Origin: Candidatus Aminicenantota bacterium
GTDB lineage: Bacteria; Acidobacteriota; Aminicenantia; Aminicenantales; Aminicenantaceae
Direction: 5' to 3'
DNA: 64,000 bases
Assembly (NCBI GenBank): GCA_011772495.1
Contig: WVZL01000025.1
Location: forward strand, 608 to 64,607
Shown: piece by piece, positions 55,556 through 64,000 of the stretch
Layout of the letters: the number at the start of each line of letters is the position of its first letter
Numbering within the stretch: position 1 is the stretch's first letter
Program-made: the position numbers and the translations under genes
The notes under the pieces: model-generated
The model's database searches: none
Seen by the model: only the letters and a program-made list of their open reading frames with translations
What the model was told of the DNA's origin: nothing

Positions 55556-56917
55556 ATGAGAGCTGAGGCCTTGAACATCATTACCAATTCTGCCCGGAAA
55601 TTCATCAACATTGGAGCCTTCACCCGCCTCTGGAATCTGGTAAAGAACTTTCATGCCGCTGATATCGCTTCTCTCATGCATCAACTCGTTTTCAGGGAAA
55701 AACTAGTTCTCTTCAAAACTATCACCGAGAAAGAAAAAGAGAAAGCCGCTGGAGTCCTGAGCGAATTAGACCCGGAGGACGCGGCCCAGCTCATAAAAGA
55801 ATATAAAGTCGAACAGATCTCTGACCTGCTGGAGATCATTCCCTCTGACGATGTGGCTCCCATTCTCCCCTTTCTTCCTGATGAGATGAAGGATTCCATC
55901 CTGGCGGCCATGGAAAAAAAGCCCTCAGAAGACGTCCAGGAGCTCCTGCTTCACGACGAAGAAACAGCCGGGCGAATCATGTCCACGGAGTACTATGCTC
56001 TGGAAGAAAACACGAATGTCTCGGATGCTATCACCGCCATCCAATTGGAAGGAGACGTCGAATCTGCCTTCTATCTCTATGTCGTGGATGACCAGAATCA
56101 TCTGGTAGGCGTGGCTTCTTTACGCCAGCTTCTGTTTTCCCGACCCAACACTCCTTTGAAAGAGATCATGACCACTGAAGTGATAAGCGTAAATACCGAA
56201 ACTGACCAAGAGGAAGTGGCCCGCTCTGTGGCCGACTATAATCTGGTTGCCATCCCAGTCGTGGATTTGGAAAAAAAGCTGGTGGGAGTTGTTACCGTTG
56301 ACGATGTCATCGACGTCATCAATCAAGAGGCAACCGAAGATATTTATAAGATGGTCTCCTTGGATAAAACAGACAGAATCAAGTATAGTCCTCTCAGGTC
56401 TATCAGAAAGAGGCTTCCTTTTCTGTTAATAAGCCTCCTCACAGTTTCATTAGCTCCTTTTGTGGTTCATTTCTTCGAAGGAACAATCGAAAAGTACGTG
56501 AAATTGGCTGTCTTGTTTCCTTTGGTGATGGCTCTAGGAGGAATCGCAGGAAATCAAACCATTGCCATCATGGTCCGTGAAATTGCTTTGGGAGAAGCAG
56601 ATTGGATCAAAGCCAGAAAGGCTTTATTGAAAGAACTTTCAGTGGGTATCGGAAACGGAGTTGTCATTGGTGCCATTTCGGCCGTTGTCTCTTACCTATT
56701 GTTCAAGAATCCTTATCTTGGCCTTATCCTAGGACTGGCCATCATCATCAACTTATTCGTGGCTGCCCTTGTCGGAACTTTAATCCCGTTATTCCTCAGG
56801 TTAGTCAGGCTGGACCCAGCTCTAGGCTCGGTCAACCTCCTCACCATGTGCACTGACGCCGCCGGCATCCTTGCCTTCCTCGGGCTGGCCACTCTATTCC
56901 TTCCCTATCTCTCTTAA
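55556..56917 (+). CDS. mgtE: Magnesium transporter MgtE
   Basis: A Mg2+ channel with cytosolic gating domains. The N-terminal helical domain (about 1-130), a CBS pair (about 140-260) and a C-terminal membrane part of four or five spans with ALGGIAGNQTIAIMVRE and TDAAGILAFLGL are all in order. The ATG at 55556 is chosen; the frame is open to a TTG at 55526. From this start the protein has 453 residues, normal for MgtE. Confidence 0.95.
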   Translation: MRAEALNIITNSARKFINIGAFTRLWNLVKNFHAADIASLMHQLVFREKLVLFKTITEKEKEKAAGVLSELDPEDAAQLIKEYKVEQISDLLEIIPSDDVAPILPFLPDEMKDSILAAMEKKPSEDVQELLLHDEETAGRIMSTEYYALEENTNVSDAITAIQLEGDVESAFYLYVVDDQNHLVGVASLRQLLFSRPNTPLKEIMTTEVISVNTETDQEEVARSVADYNLVAIPVVDLEKKLVGVVTVDDVIDVINQEATEDIYKMVSLDKTDRIKYSPLRSIRKRLPFLLISLLTVSLAPFVVHFFEGTIEKYVKLAVLFPLVMALGGIAGNQTIAIMVREIALGEADWIKARKALLKELSVGIGNGVVIGAISAVVSYLLFKNPYLGLILGLAIIINLFVAALVGTLIPLFLRLVRLDPALGSVNLLTMCTDAAGILAFLGLATLFLPYLS

Positions 56918-56926
56918 ATCCCTCCC

Positions 56927-57661
56927 ATGCCTCTCCATCAATCTGAAGCCATTGTCTTAAGAGCCTTCAATGTCGGCGATCAAGATAAAATTGTTGTCTT
57001 TTTCTCCCACGATAAAGGAGTTGTAAAAGGAATTGCCAAGGGAGCCAGAAAATTCAGCAGTCGTTTCGGGAGCAGCCTGGAGCCCATGTCTCTAGTTAAA
57101 ATCTTCTATTATGAGAAAGAAAGAAAGGATTTGTTGACTATCAGCAATTGTGACTTGCTGGAATCCTTTTTTGAGATCCAGAAAGACCTTAAGACAACCT
57201 TTACGCTCTCTTACTTTTCCGAGCTGGTGGAAGCATTCTTTCCATCTAGAGCAAAGGAAGAGCTTCTCTATCGACTCTTGCTCTCTGTGCTACGAGCCCT
57301 GAAAGAAGGAGAGAACCTGAGCTTTCTCACCCGGTATTTCGAGGCCTGGTTTCTGCAAATTAATGGCCTTCTCCCTGATTTTGGAAAATGCAAGAAATGT
57401 CGGAAGGAAATCAAAGCCTCGAGCTGGCTTTCTCCTAAAAAAGACGGAGTTTTTTGTTCAGATTGTGCCATCCAGAAAAAAGAAAGAATCGGGACTGATA
57501 TTGTCTCCTTTCTCAAATGGATTAAAAAAAATCCCCCTTCTCTAAAAGGGGAGATTTCCTTCTCCCCTGCTCAACTGGAGGCCGTCAGAAAAAACCTCCA
57601 GGAAATCATCGTCTACCACCTCGAGGGGGAACCTAAAACACTCCGTTATCTAAAAGGATAG
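56927..57661 (+). CDS. recO: DNA repair protein RecO
   Basis: A recombination mediator that loads RecA with RecR. The N-terminal OB-fold (EAIVLRAFNVGDQDKIVVFFSHDKGVVKGIAKGARK) and the central helical part with the zinc-type CKKCRKE...CSDC are visible in 244 residues. It lies 9 nt after mgtE, an arrangement that suggests co-transcription, not a shared function. Confidence 0.93.
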   Translation: MPLHQSEAIVLRAFNVGDQDKIVVFFSHDKGVVKGIAKGARKFSSRFGSSLEPMSLVKIFYYEKERKDLLTISNCDLLESFFEIQKDLKTTFTLSYFSELVEAFFPSRAKEELLYRLLLSVLRALKEGENLSFLTRYFEAWFLQINGLLPDFGKCKKCRKEIKASSWLSPKKDGVFCSDCAIQKKERIGTDIVSFLKWIKKNPPSLKGEISFSPAQLEAVRKNLQEIIVYHLEGEPKTLRYLKG

Positions 57662-57667
57662 CTTCTT

Positions 57668-58816
57668 TTAATATTCAAAACCAACACCTGCTCCGATATG
57701 AAGTCCGCCGACATTGAGTTTATCCTCACCAGTTGATACTCGGCAATAGCTGTATTGGGCATGAACATCAAAGACTAGACCTCCTTTTATCTTGAAAAAA
57801 ACCCCAGCCAGTCCTATATATCCAATCTTTCTATCCTTAATTTCTTCAGCCAGCAAGATTTCTTTATACAGAAAATAGGAGACCCCAAATCCAAAATAAG
57901 GATTCACTGTCCCTTTGTTCAACCTGAACTTCAATCCCGCTTCAAGAGGAATAAGATTTATTCTTCTCTCCTCACCAGCCTCATCTAAGTGTCTTTTATG
58001 AAAATACTTCTCGGCGATCCATAACTCTGCAAACTTCCAAACACCCACGTTCAGTCCTAGTCCGTATATCAAACCTCCCTCGTAGGTATCTTTGAGGATT
58101 TTTTCTCGAGGTTGAAAATGCCCTCCCATAGCCTCGATCCTAATAAACTGCCTTCTCTCCCTTGTTTTCTCGACCTGAATCTCATCAAGGGCCTCAGTCA
58201 ATTCGTCCAGGACCTTTTTGGTCTCCTTTGGCTGCTCATCGCTCTTTTCCAGGGATTCCTTTATTTCTGTTTCCAATTTAGTGGAAAGTTCACTCATGGA
58301 AACAGTTTCTGGTTGTTTTTCTTCCTCTTTTACAGCTTTCTCCTCTATCTTTACTGCTGGCTTTTCCTCAGGAACTATCTTTTCTTTTTCCGCCTCCGGA
58401 GCTTCTATCGGCCAAAAGGAAACCTTCAGTCCTCTTTCTATTGTTTCTATTTTATAGGGCGGAATATCTGCTTTTAAGTCGAAAACAACCCTGGCAATAT
58501 TAGTCTTGAACATGCCTGCTCTGATAGCCTGGATTCCAAAATCATTGATTTCAAAACGGCGACGGGCAAGGATGTCTTCAATGTTCAGTAAATCGATGAC
58601 TATCTGATTAGGATGGTCAAGTATTAGCTTTCGGTGGGAAGTGTAAAAATTGCAAAGAATCCTGACTTCAAGGGTGGGAGGTGTTCTGGTGATGACAATC
58701 TCTTCCAGAAGTCCCATCTGGCCAGGACCATCATAATCTCTGGGAAATGAGAAGCTGACTAAAGATATGAAAAACAGGAACTGGATTGTCAGGAAGCGGT
58801 ATTTTTTGTTGCCCAT
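57668..58816 (-). CDS. AMIN-domain protein with C-terminal outer-membrane barrel
   Basis: A 382-residue exported protein. After a signal peptide (1-24) the AMIN-type domain (about 35-130, VRILCNFYTSHRKLILDHPNQIVIDLLN, VVFDLKADIPPYKI) is followed by a Glu/Lys-rich coiled linker (about 135-225) and a barrel-like C-terminal half. AMIN domains bind peptidoglycan and usually sit in amidases or secretins. Here one joined to a barrel may tie the outer membrane to the wall. The 3' end converges with recO, leaving six bases. Confidence 0.65.
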   Translation of the reverse strand: MGNKKYRFLTIQFLFFISLVSFSFPRDYDGPGQMGLLEEIVITRTPPTLEVRILCNFYTSHRKLILDHPNQIVIDLLNIEDILARRRFEINDFGIQAIRAGMFKTNIARVVFDLKADIPPYKIETIERGLKVSFWPIEAPEAEKEKIVPEEKPAVKIEEKAVKEEEKQPETVSMSELSTKLETEIKESLEKSDEQPKETKKVLDELTEALDEIQVEKTRERRQFIRIEAMGGHFQPREKILKDTYEGGLIYGLGLNVGVWKFAELWIAEKYFHKRHLDEAGEERRINLIPLEAGLKFRLNKGTVNPYFGFGVSYFLYKEILLAEEIKDRKIGYIGLAGVFFKIKGGLVFDVHAQYSYCRVSTGEDKLNVGGLHIGAGVGFEY

Positions 58817-59013
58817 TCAAGAACCTTTCCAGAGTTAGGTTCGTGAATCCAGACACTTCATTTATAGCACTTAAGAAATTCAATTTCAAGATAACAAGAT
58901 AGAGAGAGATTCTATTTTATCTATTAAAAACAGAACCGTCCCCCTCCATCATTTCTAATTATTGATTTTTTAGAAGAAAAGAGTAAACTATTAGACTCTC
59001 ATGGAGGTCTGGC

Positions 59014-59532
59014 ATGAGTGAAGAACATATATCGAAATGTCAAATATGTGGCAATAATATTGATCTCAAAAGCCATCATTTCATTCTGGCCTTTAACAAG
59101 GAAGCCATGGAAGACGGCAGCAAGAAAATCTTAGAGAGTACAGAAGCAGCCAAAATCTGTGCAGAGTGCGGCCAAGAAGGCTTCAGCACAGTTCTCAGGC
59201 AACTAAAACTCATCACTGATTTCGACACCGAGCTAAATGAGAAGATGGAAAGGATTAAAAAATCCGTGGATATGATGAACCTCATGGAAGACTTCAGCAT
59301 TTCAGGAGAAAAAGTCGGAGTTTCAAAACAATACTTGGCTAAATGTCCGTTCCATGACCAAGAGTCTTCTTTTTTATTCGATACCAAAAGTAAGGAATAT
59401 TTTTGCTTCTGTGAAGGGCTGAAAGGAGATGTTTTCTCCTTTGTGATCAACTACGAAAGAGACGTCAACAAGAAGCACCTGACTTTAAAACAGGCGGTCG
59501 ATTTATTAATGGAGAAATATCAGATTCAGTAA
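59014..59532 (+). CDS. Protein with CHC2-like zinc finger (DnaG-type) and zinc knuckle
   Basis: A 172-residue protein. A first knuckle CQIC (C9, C12) pairs with CAEC (C49, C52). A CHC2-like finger follows: CPFHDQESSF (111-120), then FCFCEGLKGDVFSF with C131 and C133. In DnaG primase this ligand pair is CxxC; here it is CxC, one residue short. No TOPRIM/primase core is present. It has a GGAGG site before ATG 59014. DNA or RNA binding is likely; the role is not known. Confidence 0.75.
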   Translation: MSEEHISKCQICGNNIDLKSHHFILAFNKEAMEDGSKKILESTEAAKICAECGQEGFSTVLRQLKLITDFDTELNEKMERIKKSVDMMNLMEDFSISGEKVGVSKQYLAKCPFHDQESSFLFDTKSKEYFCFCEGLKGDVFSFVINYERDVNKKHLTLKQAVDLLMEKYQIQ

Positions 59533-59616
59533 ATTATTATCATAGAAATTTTTCATCAAGCCAGCCATCGTTCTCCAACAAATCATATTTTTCAATCAGA
59601 CAAACCTTCCAGGGCT

Positions 59617-61941
59617 TCAAAGAGTCCAAGCATATCCGATCTTCACGAAGAAAGTTCTGTCTTTTTGGGTCAGGTCGATTCCGGTCTGCCCGAGATAATT
59701 ATCAGTGTAACCCAAGAACAGAACAGTCTGGGGATTAAGCTTGTAAGAGAAAAGAAATTGGGTGAAGATATGTCGTTCTTTCGATTCCACGGGGAGAAAA
59801 TAAAGGTCAGGATTTCTGGTCAAATCTGTATACTGGACGATCGCCCGGAAAAATGTACGAACATTGAAATGAAAGATAAGGCGTGCCTGAGAGAGGTTGG
59901 CTTCGAAAACCTCCCCTTCCTTTAACCAGAGGCGCTCCAGAGTATGATTGAAACTGACATTAAAATGCCGGCCGAGGTTGAACTCGATACCGGGTATGAG
60001 GTCTAAAAGAGTGGCTGGCCGCGAATTTGAGTAGTCAATGCCATCGCCATATATACCAAGAAAATTGATCCTAAGTCCCCCCCGGGGCTTGATCTCGAAA
60101 TCCATCTCCACGCGGTCCAGGTCATAGGTCACTTCGTTGAAATATTCCTTCATGCGATAGCCGTAAAATGCCACGCTAGACTGCAAAGGGCCATTGTAAT
60201 TTGCCATAAGCATGACCATTTGATCGGTAAGATTCCCATCGTGGTCTTCGACTCTCGTGCCCAGAATTCCAAAATTGAGCTGGGTGAACCAGCCTTGAGG
60301 CTTTCCCCAAAAGGTATGCATTATTAGGCCTTGAGCTCTCTGAATATCCACCCGTGGAATATAGCCGTAATCGGCCCGGAAGCCTGAGGTCAAGTTTCTG
60401 TAATTAGCTGAAACATACCAGTTGCGGCTCATGTGCAAGAATTCCGCCGCTAGGGCATTCCCTCCGAACCATTTTGTTTCTTGCCCTATATCGACAGCCA
60501 AGTCATCCGGGTAATCGGTTTCTGAATGGAGATACTGGAGACTAAAAGTGTTGGTCCGGGATAGCCTTAAGAAACCATCTATTCCGAGAACATGATTATA
60601 ATAGTCTTCTCCTTCCCGTCGAGTATACAGAACTCCCAGGGTGGAGCCTCGGCCGACGTCCCGGCGGTAACGGAATACCCCGCCAAAAACATCTTGGTCC
60701 AGGGAAACAGGAAAAGACCCAATATTAGAAGGAATGATCAAGTTGTTGACTCTATCGCCAGTGGCAAAAACTCCCAGGGCGTTTTTACCTGATTTCTGGG
60801 TGAGCTTTAAGCCCCAGAGAGGATCAGCCACGGTCCGGGTGAAGACAATCTCAACCGGAGTCAGGAAAAAATCTGCTCCTTCCAGGAAGAACGGCCTCTT
60901 TTCAGGATACCGTAAAGCATAACGGATGTTGACATCCAGTTGAGCCACGTCAGCTTCGACCTGTGAGAAATCAGGATTGACGGCAGCATTGAGGATGAGA
61001 TTAGGGGTTATGCCCCAGCGGGCCGTAAGACCGGGTTGTGTATCCACTTTTCCTGCCTCCATGGATCCCTCTGGAAAATCTTCGCGAGTATCGGTTCGGC
61101 TTGAAGTCAGGGTAGGATCAAATTCTATGTTCCGTCCTGGAGACATTCCTTGGAAACCGTTTAGCTTATTGAACTGACAGAGAAGACAGCTAATGTTTCG
61201 GTCTCTGGGATGGGATATCATCCGATGTCGCACTGAGCGCGGATAGGAACGCATGGCACTGAATCCCCACGTTTGTTTTTCTTTAGTCTGAGGAAAACGT
61301 AGCTGATTGAAGGGTATAGCCAACTCCACTACATACCCGAAATCTGTGATCTTCCCTGCTGACTTCCAGATGGCATCCCAGGAAAAATCCTCATAGCCTT
61401 CCAGTTCGCTGAAATTTGCATCGGCCTGAACTCCCAAGGGATTGACCCGAAACTGGAAGCCACGACGTTCATCATTGAAGGGATCAATGATAATACTGAT
61501 GTGATCATCTTGAATGAAAGTATCTATGGCGTCTCTGTCCATCAGGTGGGCCCGAATTTTTCGGGGCTCTGGGTCGAAGCAACGAAAGGCGATATAGAGT
61601 TTGTTGGTGTCAAATGTCACCAGGCATTCCGTATCCACCGGAGGAGGGATATTATCTCCGGGTAAATATTCATAAAAATCGTTAAGGACAGGAGCCTCCT
61701 TCCAGGCAGCCTCATCGAGCACTCCATCGATTCTTACCTCGGAGGTTGTTTGTTTGACTTGGTAGTGCTTTGGTGGGGGCAGTTCTTTCTTTTCTTCACT
61801 CTGCACCTGAGACAGAGAAGAAGAGCCTTCAGCAGCAGGGCTGTTTTCTCCAACAACCATCTGAATCTCATTTCTTGAAACCACTAAAATTACAAAAAAA
61901 AAGAATAAACTGATTATGAAAATTATCGGGAGTTTTTTCAT
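59617..61941 (-). CDS. DUF5916/CBM9-like surface protein with outer-membrane barrel
   Basis: A 774-residue exported protein. A signal/anchor segment at residues 4-22 is followed by a CBM9-like beta-sandwich (about 60-240, VRIDGVLDEAAWKEAPVLNDFYEY, LYIAFRCFD). The remaining 500 residues form strands typical of a large barrel (VSANYRNLTSGFRADYGY, VEMDFEIKPRGGLRINFLGIYG). This domain set is DUF5916, common in Bacteroidota, Acidobacteriota and relatives, where binding of carbohydrate or protein is suspected. No ligand is shown. Confidence 0.78.
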   Translation of the reverse strand: MKKLPIIFIISLFFFFVILVVSRNEIQMVVGENSPAAEGSSSLSQVQSEEKKELPPPKHYQVKQTTSEVRIDGVLDEAAWKEAPVLNDFYEYLPGDNIPPPVDTECLVTFDTNKLYIAFRCFDPEPRKIRAHLMDRDAIDTFIQDDHISIIIDPFNDERRGFQFRVNPLGVQADANFSELEGYEDFSWDAIWKSAGKITDFGYVVELAIPFNQLRFPQTKEKQTWGFSAMRSYPRSVRHRMISHPRDRNISCLLCQFNKLNGFQGMSPGRNIEFDPTLTSSRTDTREDFPEGSMEAGKVDTQPGLTARWGITPNLILNAAVNPDFSQVEADVAQLDVNIRYALRYPEKRPFFLEGADFFLTPVEIVFTRTVADPLWGLKLTQKSGKNALGVFATGDRVNNLIIPSNIGSFPVSLDQDVFGGVFRYRRDVGRGSTLGVLYTRREGEDYYNHVLGIDGFLRLSRTNTFSLQYLHSETDYPDDLAVDIGQETKWFGGNALAAEFLHMSRNWYVSANYRNLTSGFRADYGYIPRVDIQRAQGLIMHTFWGKPQGWFTQLNFGILGTRVEDHDGNLTDQMVMLMANYNGPLQSSVAFYGYRMKEYFNEVTYDLDRVEMDFEIKPRGGLRINFLGIYGDGIDYSNSRPATLLDLIPGIEFNLGRHFNVSFNHTLERLWLKEGEVFEANLSQARLIFHFNVRTFFRAIVQYTDLTRNPDLYFLPVESKERHIFTQFLFSYKLNPQTVLFLGYTDNYLGQTGIDLTQKDRTFFVKIGYAWTL

Positions 61942-62202
61942 AGAGAGAGCCTCCAGTTGAATAGAAAAAATATCAAGATTCCAGTTTCCTTCAATTATAT
62001 ATACGTCTGAAAAGCAATCAAGGTTATCTCAAGGGATTCTCAGAAGAAAAAATCACCCTATTAAAAAATTGTCTCGTGTCCCAATCCAAAATCAACCGAA
62101 AAGTTTCCGGAAAATTCAGGATAACTGGATCATTTATCTTGTCTCATCTCTAAATGCAAAGATGAATAGAAATCGCCTTCAGATTGAAAATTCCAAAAAA
62201 AA

Positions 62203-62278
62203 TGGTGGAGCTGAGGGGATTTGAACCCCCGACCTCTTGACTGCCAGTCAAGCACTCTCCCAGCTGAGCTACAGCCCC
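62203..62278 (-). tRNA. tRNA-Ala (anticodon GGC)
   Basis: A complete cloverleaf on the minus strand. The acceptor GGGGCTG pairs with CAGCTCC, A73 and an encoded CCA follow, the anticodon stem CTTGA/TCAAG holds loop CTGGCAG (anticodon GGC), and the T-arm includes GGTTCAAATCC. Confidence 0.95.
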
Positions 62279-62392
62279 ACCAGGGGAATTCCATCTTACA
62301 AAAAGATGGCTACTGCGTCAAGCCATCCAAAGGAAAAGAACTCTTTAGCCTGGATTGGAAATTTTTACCTCAGCTCTTCCAAGAAATGAAAT

Positions 62393-62419
62393 GTTGAAAG
62401 TCAAGACCTGACCCCAAAT
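62393..62419. repeat. 27-bp repeat shared with the pur upstream region
   Basis: An exact copy of 2116-2142 (from GTTGAAAGTCAAGACC on). It is followed at 62431-62446 by a diverged direct copy of its core (GTCAAGGCTTGACCCT). Here it lies between tRNA-Ala and ftsH. It fits a dispersed REP-like element. Confidence 0.7.
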
Positions 62420-62506
62420 TTTCAAATTTTGTCAAGGCTTGACCCTGGATTCGATCCTATTTTCGAGTCATTTGATAAAAAAAATCGTTTTTTACTAAGA
62501 GTTATG

Positions 62507-62535
62507 TTAACAATCTTAAGAAAAAATGTTAAAAT
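62507..62535 (+). promoter_or_regulatory. Sigma-70 promoter of ftsH
   Basis: TTAACA at 62507-62512, a 17-nt spacer and TAAAAT at 62530-62535 lie 22 bases before the ftsH ATG at 62558. Confidence 0.55.
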
Positions 62536-62557
62536 ACTGTTGTCAGAAGGAAATAGA

Positions 62558-64000
62558 ATGCCTAAGAAAAAAACCAAACCATTTAGAAATATTCTCGTCT
62601 GGCTGGCCGTAGGAATCATCATTATCCTCCTCTGGAGCCTCCTCCAGTCTCCCAATGCAGCCAAAAAAGAACTGGATTTCAGTCAATTCCTCACCGATGT
62701 CGAAGAAAACCTGGTCGAAGAAGTCACCATCGCCGGGAGCCAGATCAAGGGGAAATACAGCAATGGAACAACTTTTAAGACCATAGCTGCGCCTCAGTTT
62801 GACGATTTAGTCAAGATTCTAAGAGAACACAAAGTGAGCTTCAAGGTGAAGGATACGTCCAGAAGCCCTTGGTTTTCCTATCTATTCACCTGGTTTCCCA
62901 TCATCCTTTTAATTTTCTTTTGGATATTTTTCATGAGACAAATGCAGGCAGGAGGCAATAAGGCCCTCTCCTTTGGCAAGAGCCGAGCCAAACTCTTCTC
63001 TGGTATTCAGAAGAAAGTCACTTTTAAGGATGTGGCCGGAGTTGAAGAAGCCAAAGAGGAGCTTCGCGAGATCATAGCCTTCTTGAAAGATCCTCAAAAA
63101 TTCCAAAAATTGGGCGGGCGAATCCCTAAAGGTGTTATCCTTGTCGGAGCACCTGGGACCGGGAAGACTCTTCTAGCTCGAGCTGTGGCCGGAGAGGCTA
63201 ATGTTCCCTTTTTCTCTATCAGTGGTTCCGACTTCGTGGAGATGTTTGTTGGAGTTGGAGCCTCACGAGTAAGGGATCTTTTCGACCAAGGGAAAAAGCA
63301 TGCTCCCTGCTTGATCTTCATTGATGAGATTGATGCGGTAGGAAGACAAAGAGGCGCCGGACTGGGGGGTGGGCATGACGAGAGGGAACAAACTCTGAAT
63401 CAACTCTTGGTTGAGATGGACGGCTTTGATTCCAACGAGGGGATCATTCTCATTGCCGCCACCAACAGGCCAGATATATTAGACATGGCTCTTCTCAGGC
63501 CGGGACGATTCGACCGCAGGATCGTGGTCAACATGCCTGATATAAAGGGGAGAGAGGAGATTCTAAAAGTTCACGTAAAAAGCATCCCCTTAGCTAAGGA
63601 TGTAGAACTCACGGTGCTCGCTCGTTCCACGCCAGGTTTTTCAGGAGCTGACCTAGCCAATCTTGTCAATGAGGCTGCCCTCATCGGGGCCCGGCATGGT
63701 CAAGATAAGGTTACTATGAAGGATATGGAATACGCCAAAGATAAAGTGCTTATGGGTGTTGAAAGAAAGAGTATGATCATCAGCGAAGAAGAGAAAAAAA
63801 GCACTGCCTTTCATGAAGCAGGACACGCCCTCATAGCTGCCCTCATCCCTGAAGCTGACCCCATTCATAAAGTCACCATCATCCCTAGGGGCCTGGCTCT
63901 AGGCTTGACTCAACAGCTCCCCTTGGACGATCGTTACACTTACTCCAAAGATTATCTGGAAGCTCAGCTTTCCGTGCTTATGGCAGGACGAGTTTCTGAA
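62558..64000 (+). CDS. ftsH: ATP-dependent zinc metalloprotease FtsH (3' end beyond window)
   Basis: A membrane-bound AAA+ protease that degrades damaged membrane proteins and sigma-32-like regulators. 481 codons are seen to the window edge, so it is partial. There are two spans (about residues 11-29 and 108-126) with a periplasmic domain between, Walker A GAPGTGKT (197-204), Walker [10 protein letters not shown], the SRH with ATNRPD and RPGRFDR, and the zinc motif HEAGH. AGAAGGAA precedes ATG 62558. The remaining 150 or so residues are missing only because of the cut. Confidence 0.97.
   Translation, partial: MPKKKTKPFRNILVWLAVGIIIILLWSLLQSPNAAKKELDFSQFLTDVEENLVEEVTIAGSQIKGKYSNGTTFKTIAAPQFDDLVKILREHKVSFKVKDTSRSPWFSYLFTWFPIILLIFFWIFFMRQMQAGGNKALSFGKSRAKLFSGIQKKVTFKDVAGVEEAKEELREIIAFLKDPQKFQKLGGRIPKGVILVGAPGTGKTLLARAVAGEANVPFFSISGSDFVEMFVGVGASRVRDLFDQGKKHAPCLIFIDEIDAVGRQRGAGLGGGHDEREQTLNQLLVEMDGFDSNEGIILIAATNRPDILDMALLRPGRFDRRIVVNMPDIKGREEILKVHVKSIPLAKDVELTVLARSTPGFSGADLANLVNEAALIGARHGQDKVTMKDMEYAKDKVLMGVERKSMIISEEEKKSTAFHEAGHALIAALIPEADPIHKVTIIPRGLALGLTQQLPLDDRYTYSKDYLEAQLSVLMAGRVSE

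Noticed and set aside
58931..58947. CAGAACCGTCCCCCTCC as another dispersed repeat
   Set aside because: It resembles repeat remnants found in many assemblies, but no second copy was found in this window.

Overview
The window reads as a piece of chromosome from an anaerobic or microaerophilic, didermic (outer-membrane) bacterium. Outer-membrane beta-barrel proteins, a DUF5916-type surface protein and a porin-like protein point to a Gram-negative envelope. A 2-oxoacid:ferredoxin oxidoreductase, a B12-dependent ribonucleotide reductase, rubrerythrin, other ferritin-like proteins, desulforedoxin and rubredoxin point to anaerobic metabolism with oxygen-stress defence. Gene content and mid-40s GC (by eye) resemble Candidatus Aminicenantes (OP8) or a relative near the Acidobacteriota; this placement is inference from gene content, not a phylogenetic result. 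No phage, transposase or CRISPR array was seen, so this is mostly core chromosome with one accessory-looking island.

Layout: (1) 1-2.0 kb: a cut tRNA-Thr and a minus-strand ECF sigma / anti-sigma / LTxxQ periplasmic protein operon. (2) 2.2-8.8 kb: plus-strand purBSQL-purN-tyrS behind a clear sigma-70 promoter. (3) 8.8-13.4 kb: an outer-membrane protein, a tandem ThyX-like protein, polX and a ferritin-like protein. (4) 27.6-13.4 kb, minus strand: about 15 colinear, tightly spaced genes, starting with korA-korB behind a predicted sigma-54 promoter, then nfu, an IscU-like scaffold, a STAS protein, nadA, rubrerythrin, a site-2 protease, nrdJ, nth, a VOC protein, an AmrS-like radical SAM enzyme, pncB, archease and rtcB. 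Many products are Fe-S, radical or NAD(H) related. (5) 27.8-36.3 kb, minus: a sigma-54 activator, a histone-H1-like/desulforedoxin fusion, alr, purA, and a desulforedoxin / ferritin-like / rubredoxin / NADH:rubredoxin-reductase-like / porin cassette with its own promoter. (6) 36.4-47.6 kb: gdhA, mutM, gatB, ftsE-ftsX, nfi, rodZ-like, and an NtrY/NtrX-like two-component pair. (7) 47.7-53.7 kb, minus: a compact RiPP (ribosomally made, modified peptide) island with a 74-residue precursor, a radical SAM/SPASM maturase, an HPr-kinase-like protein, a secreted C25 gingipain-like protease and a PqqD-like protein. (8) 53.9-64 kb: an AGCS symporter, mgtE, recO, an AMIN/beta-barrel protein, a CHC2 zinc-finger protein, the DUF5916 protein, tRNA-Ala and the start of ftsH.

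The most interesting items are the RiPP island with its gingipain-like protease; the double ThyX protein, whose signature motif is split between its two halves; the sigma-54 promoter with a 34-bp dyad upstream of korAB, beside a sigma-54 activator gene; an NtrX-like regulator lacking both GAFTGA and the Walker B glutamate; an ftsX with no ordinary full-length start codon; and a histone-H1-like/desulforedoxin fusion.
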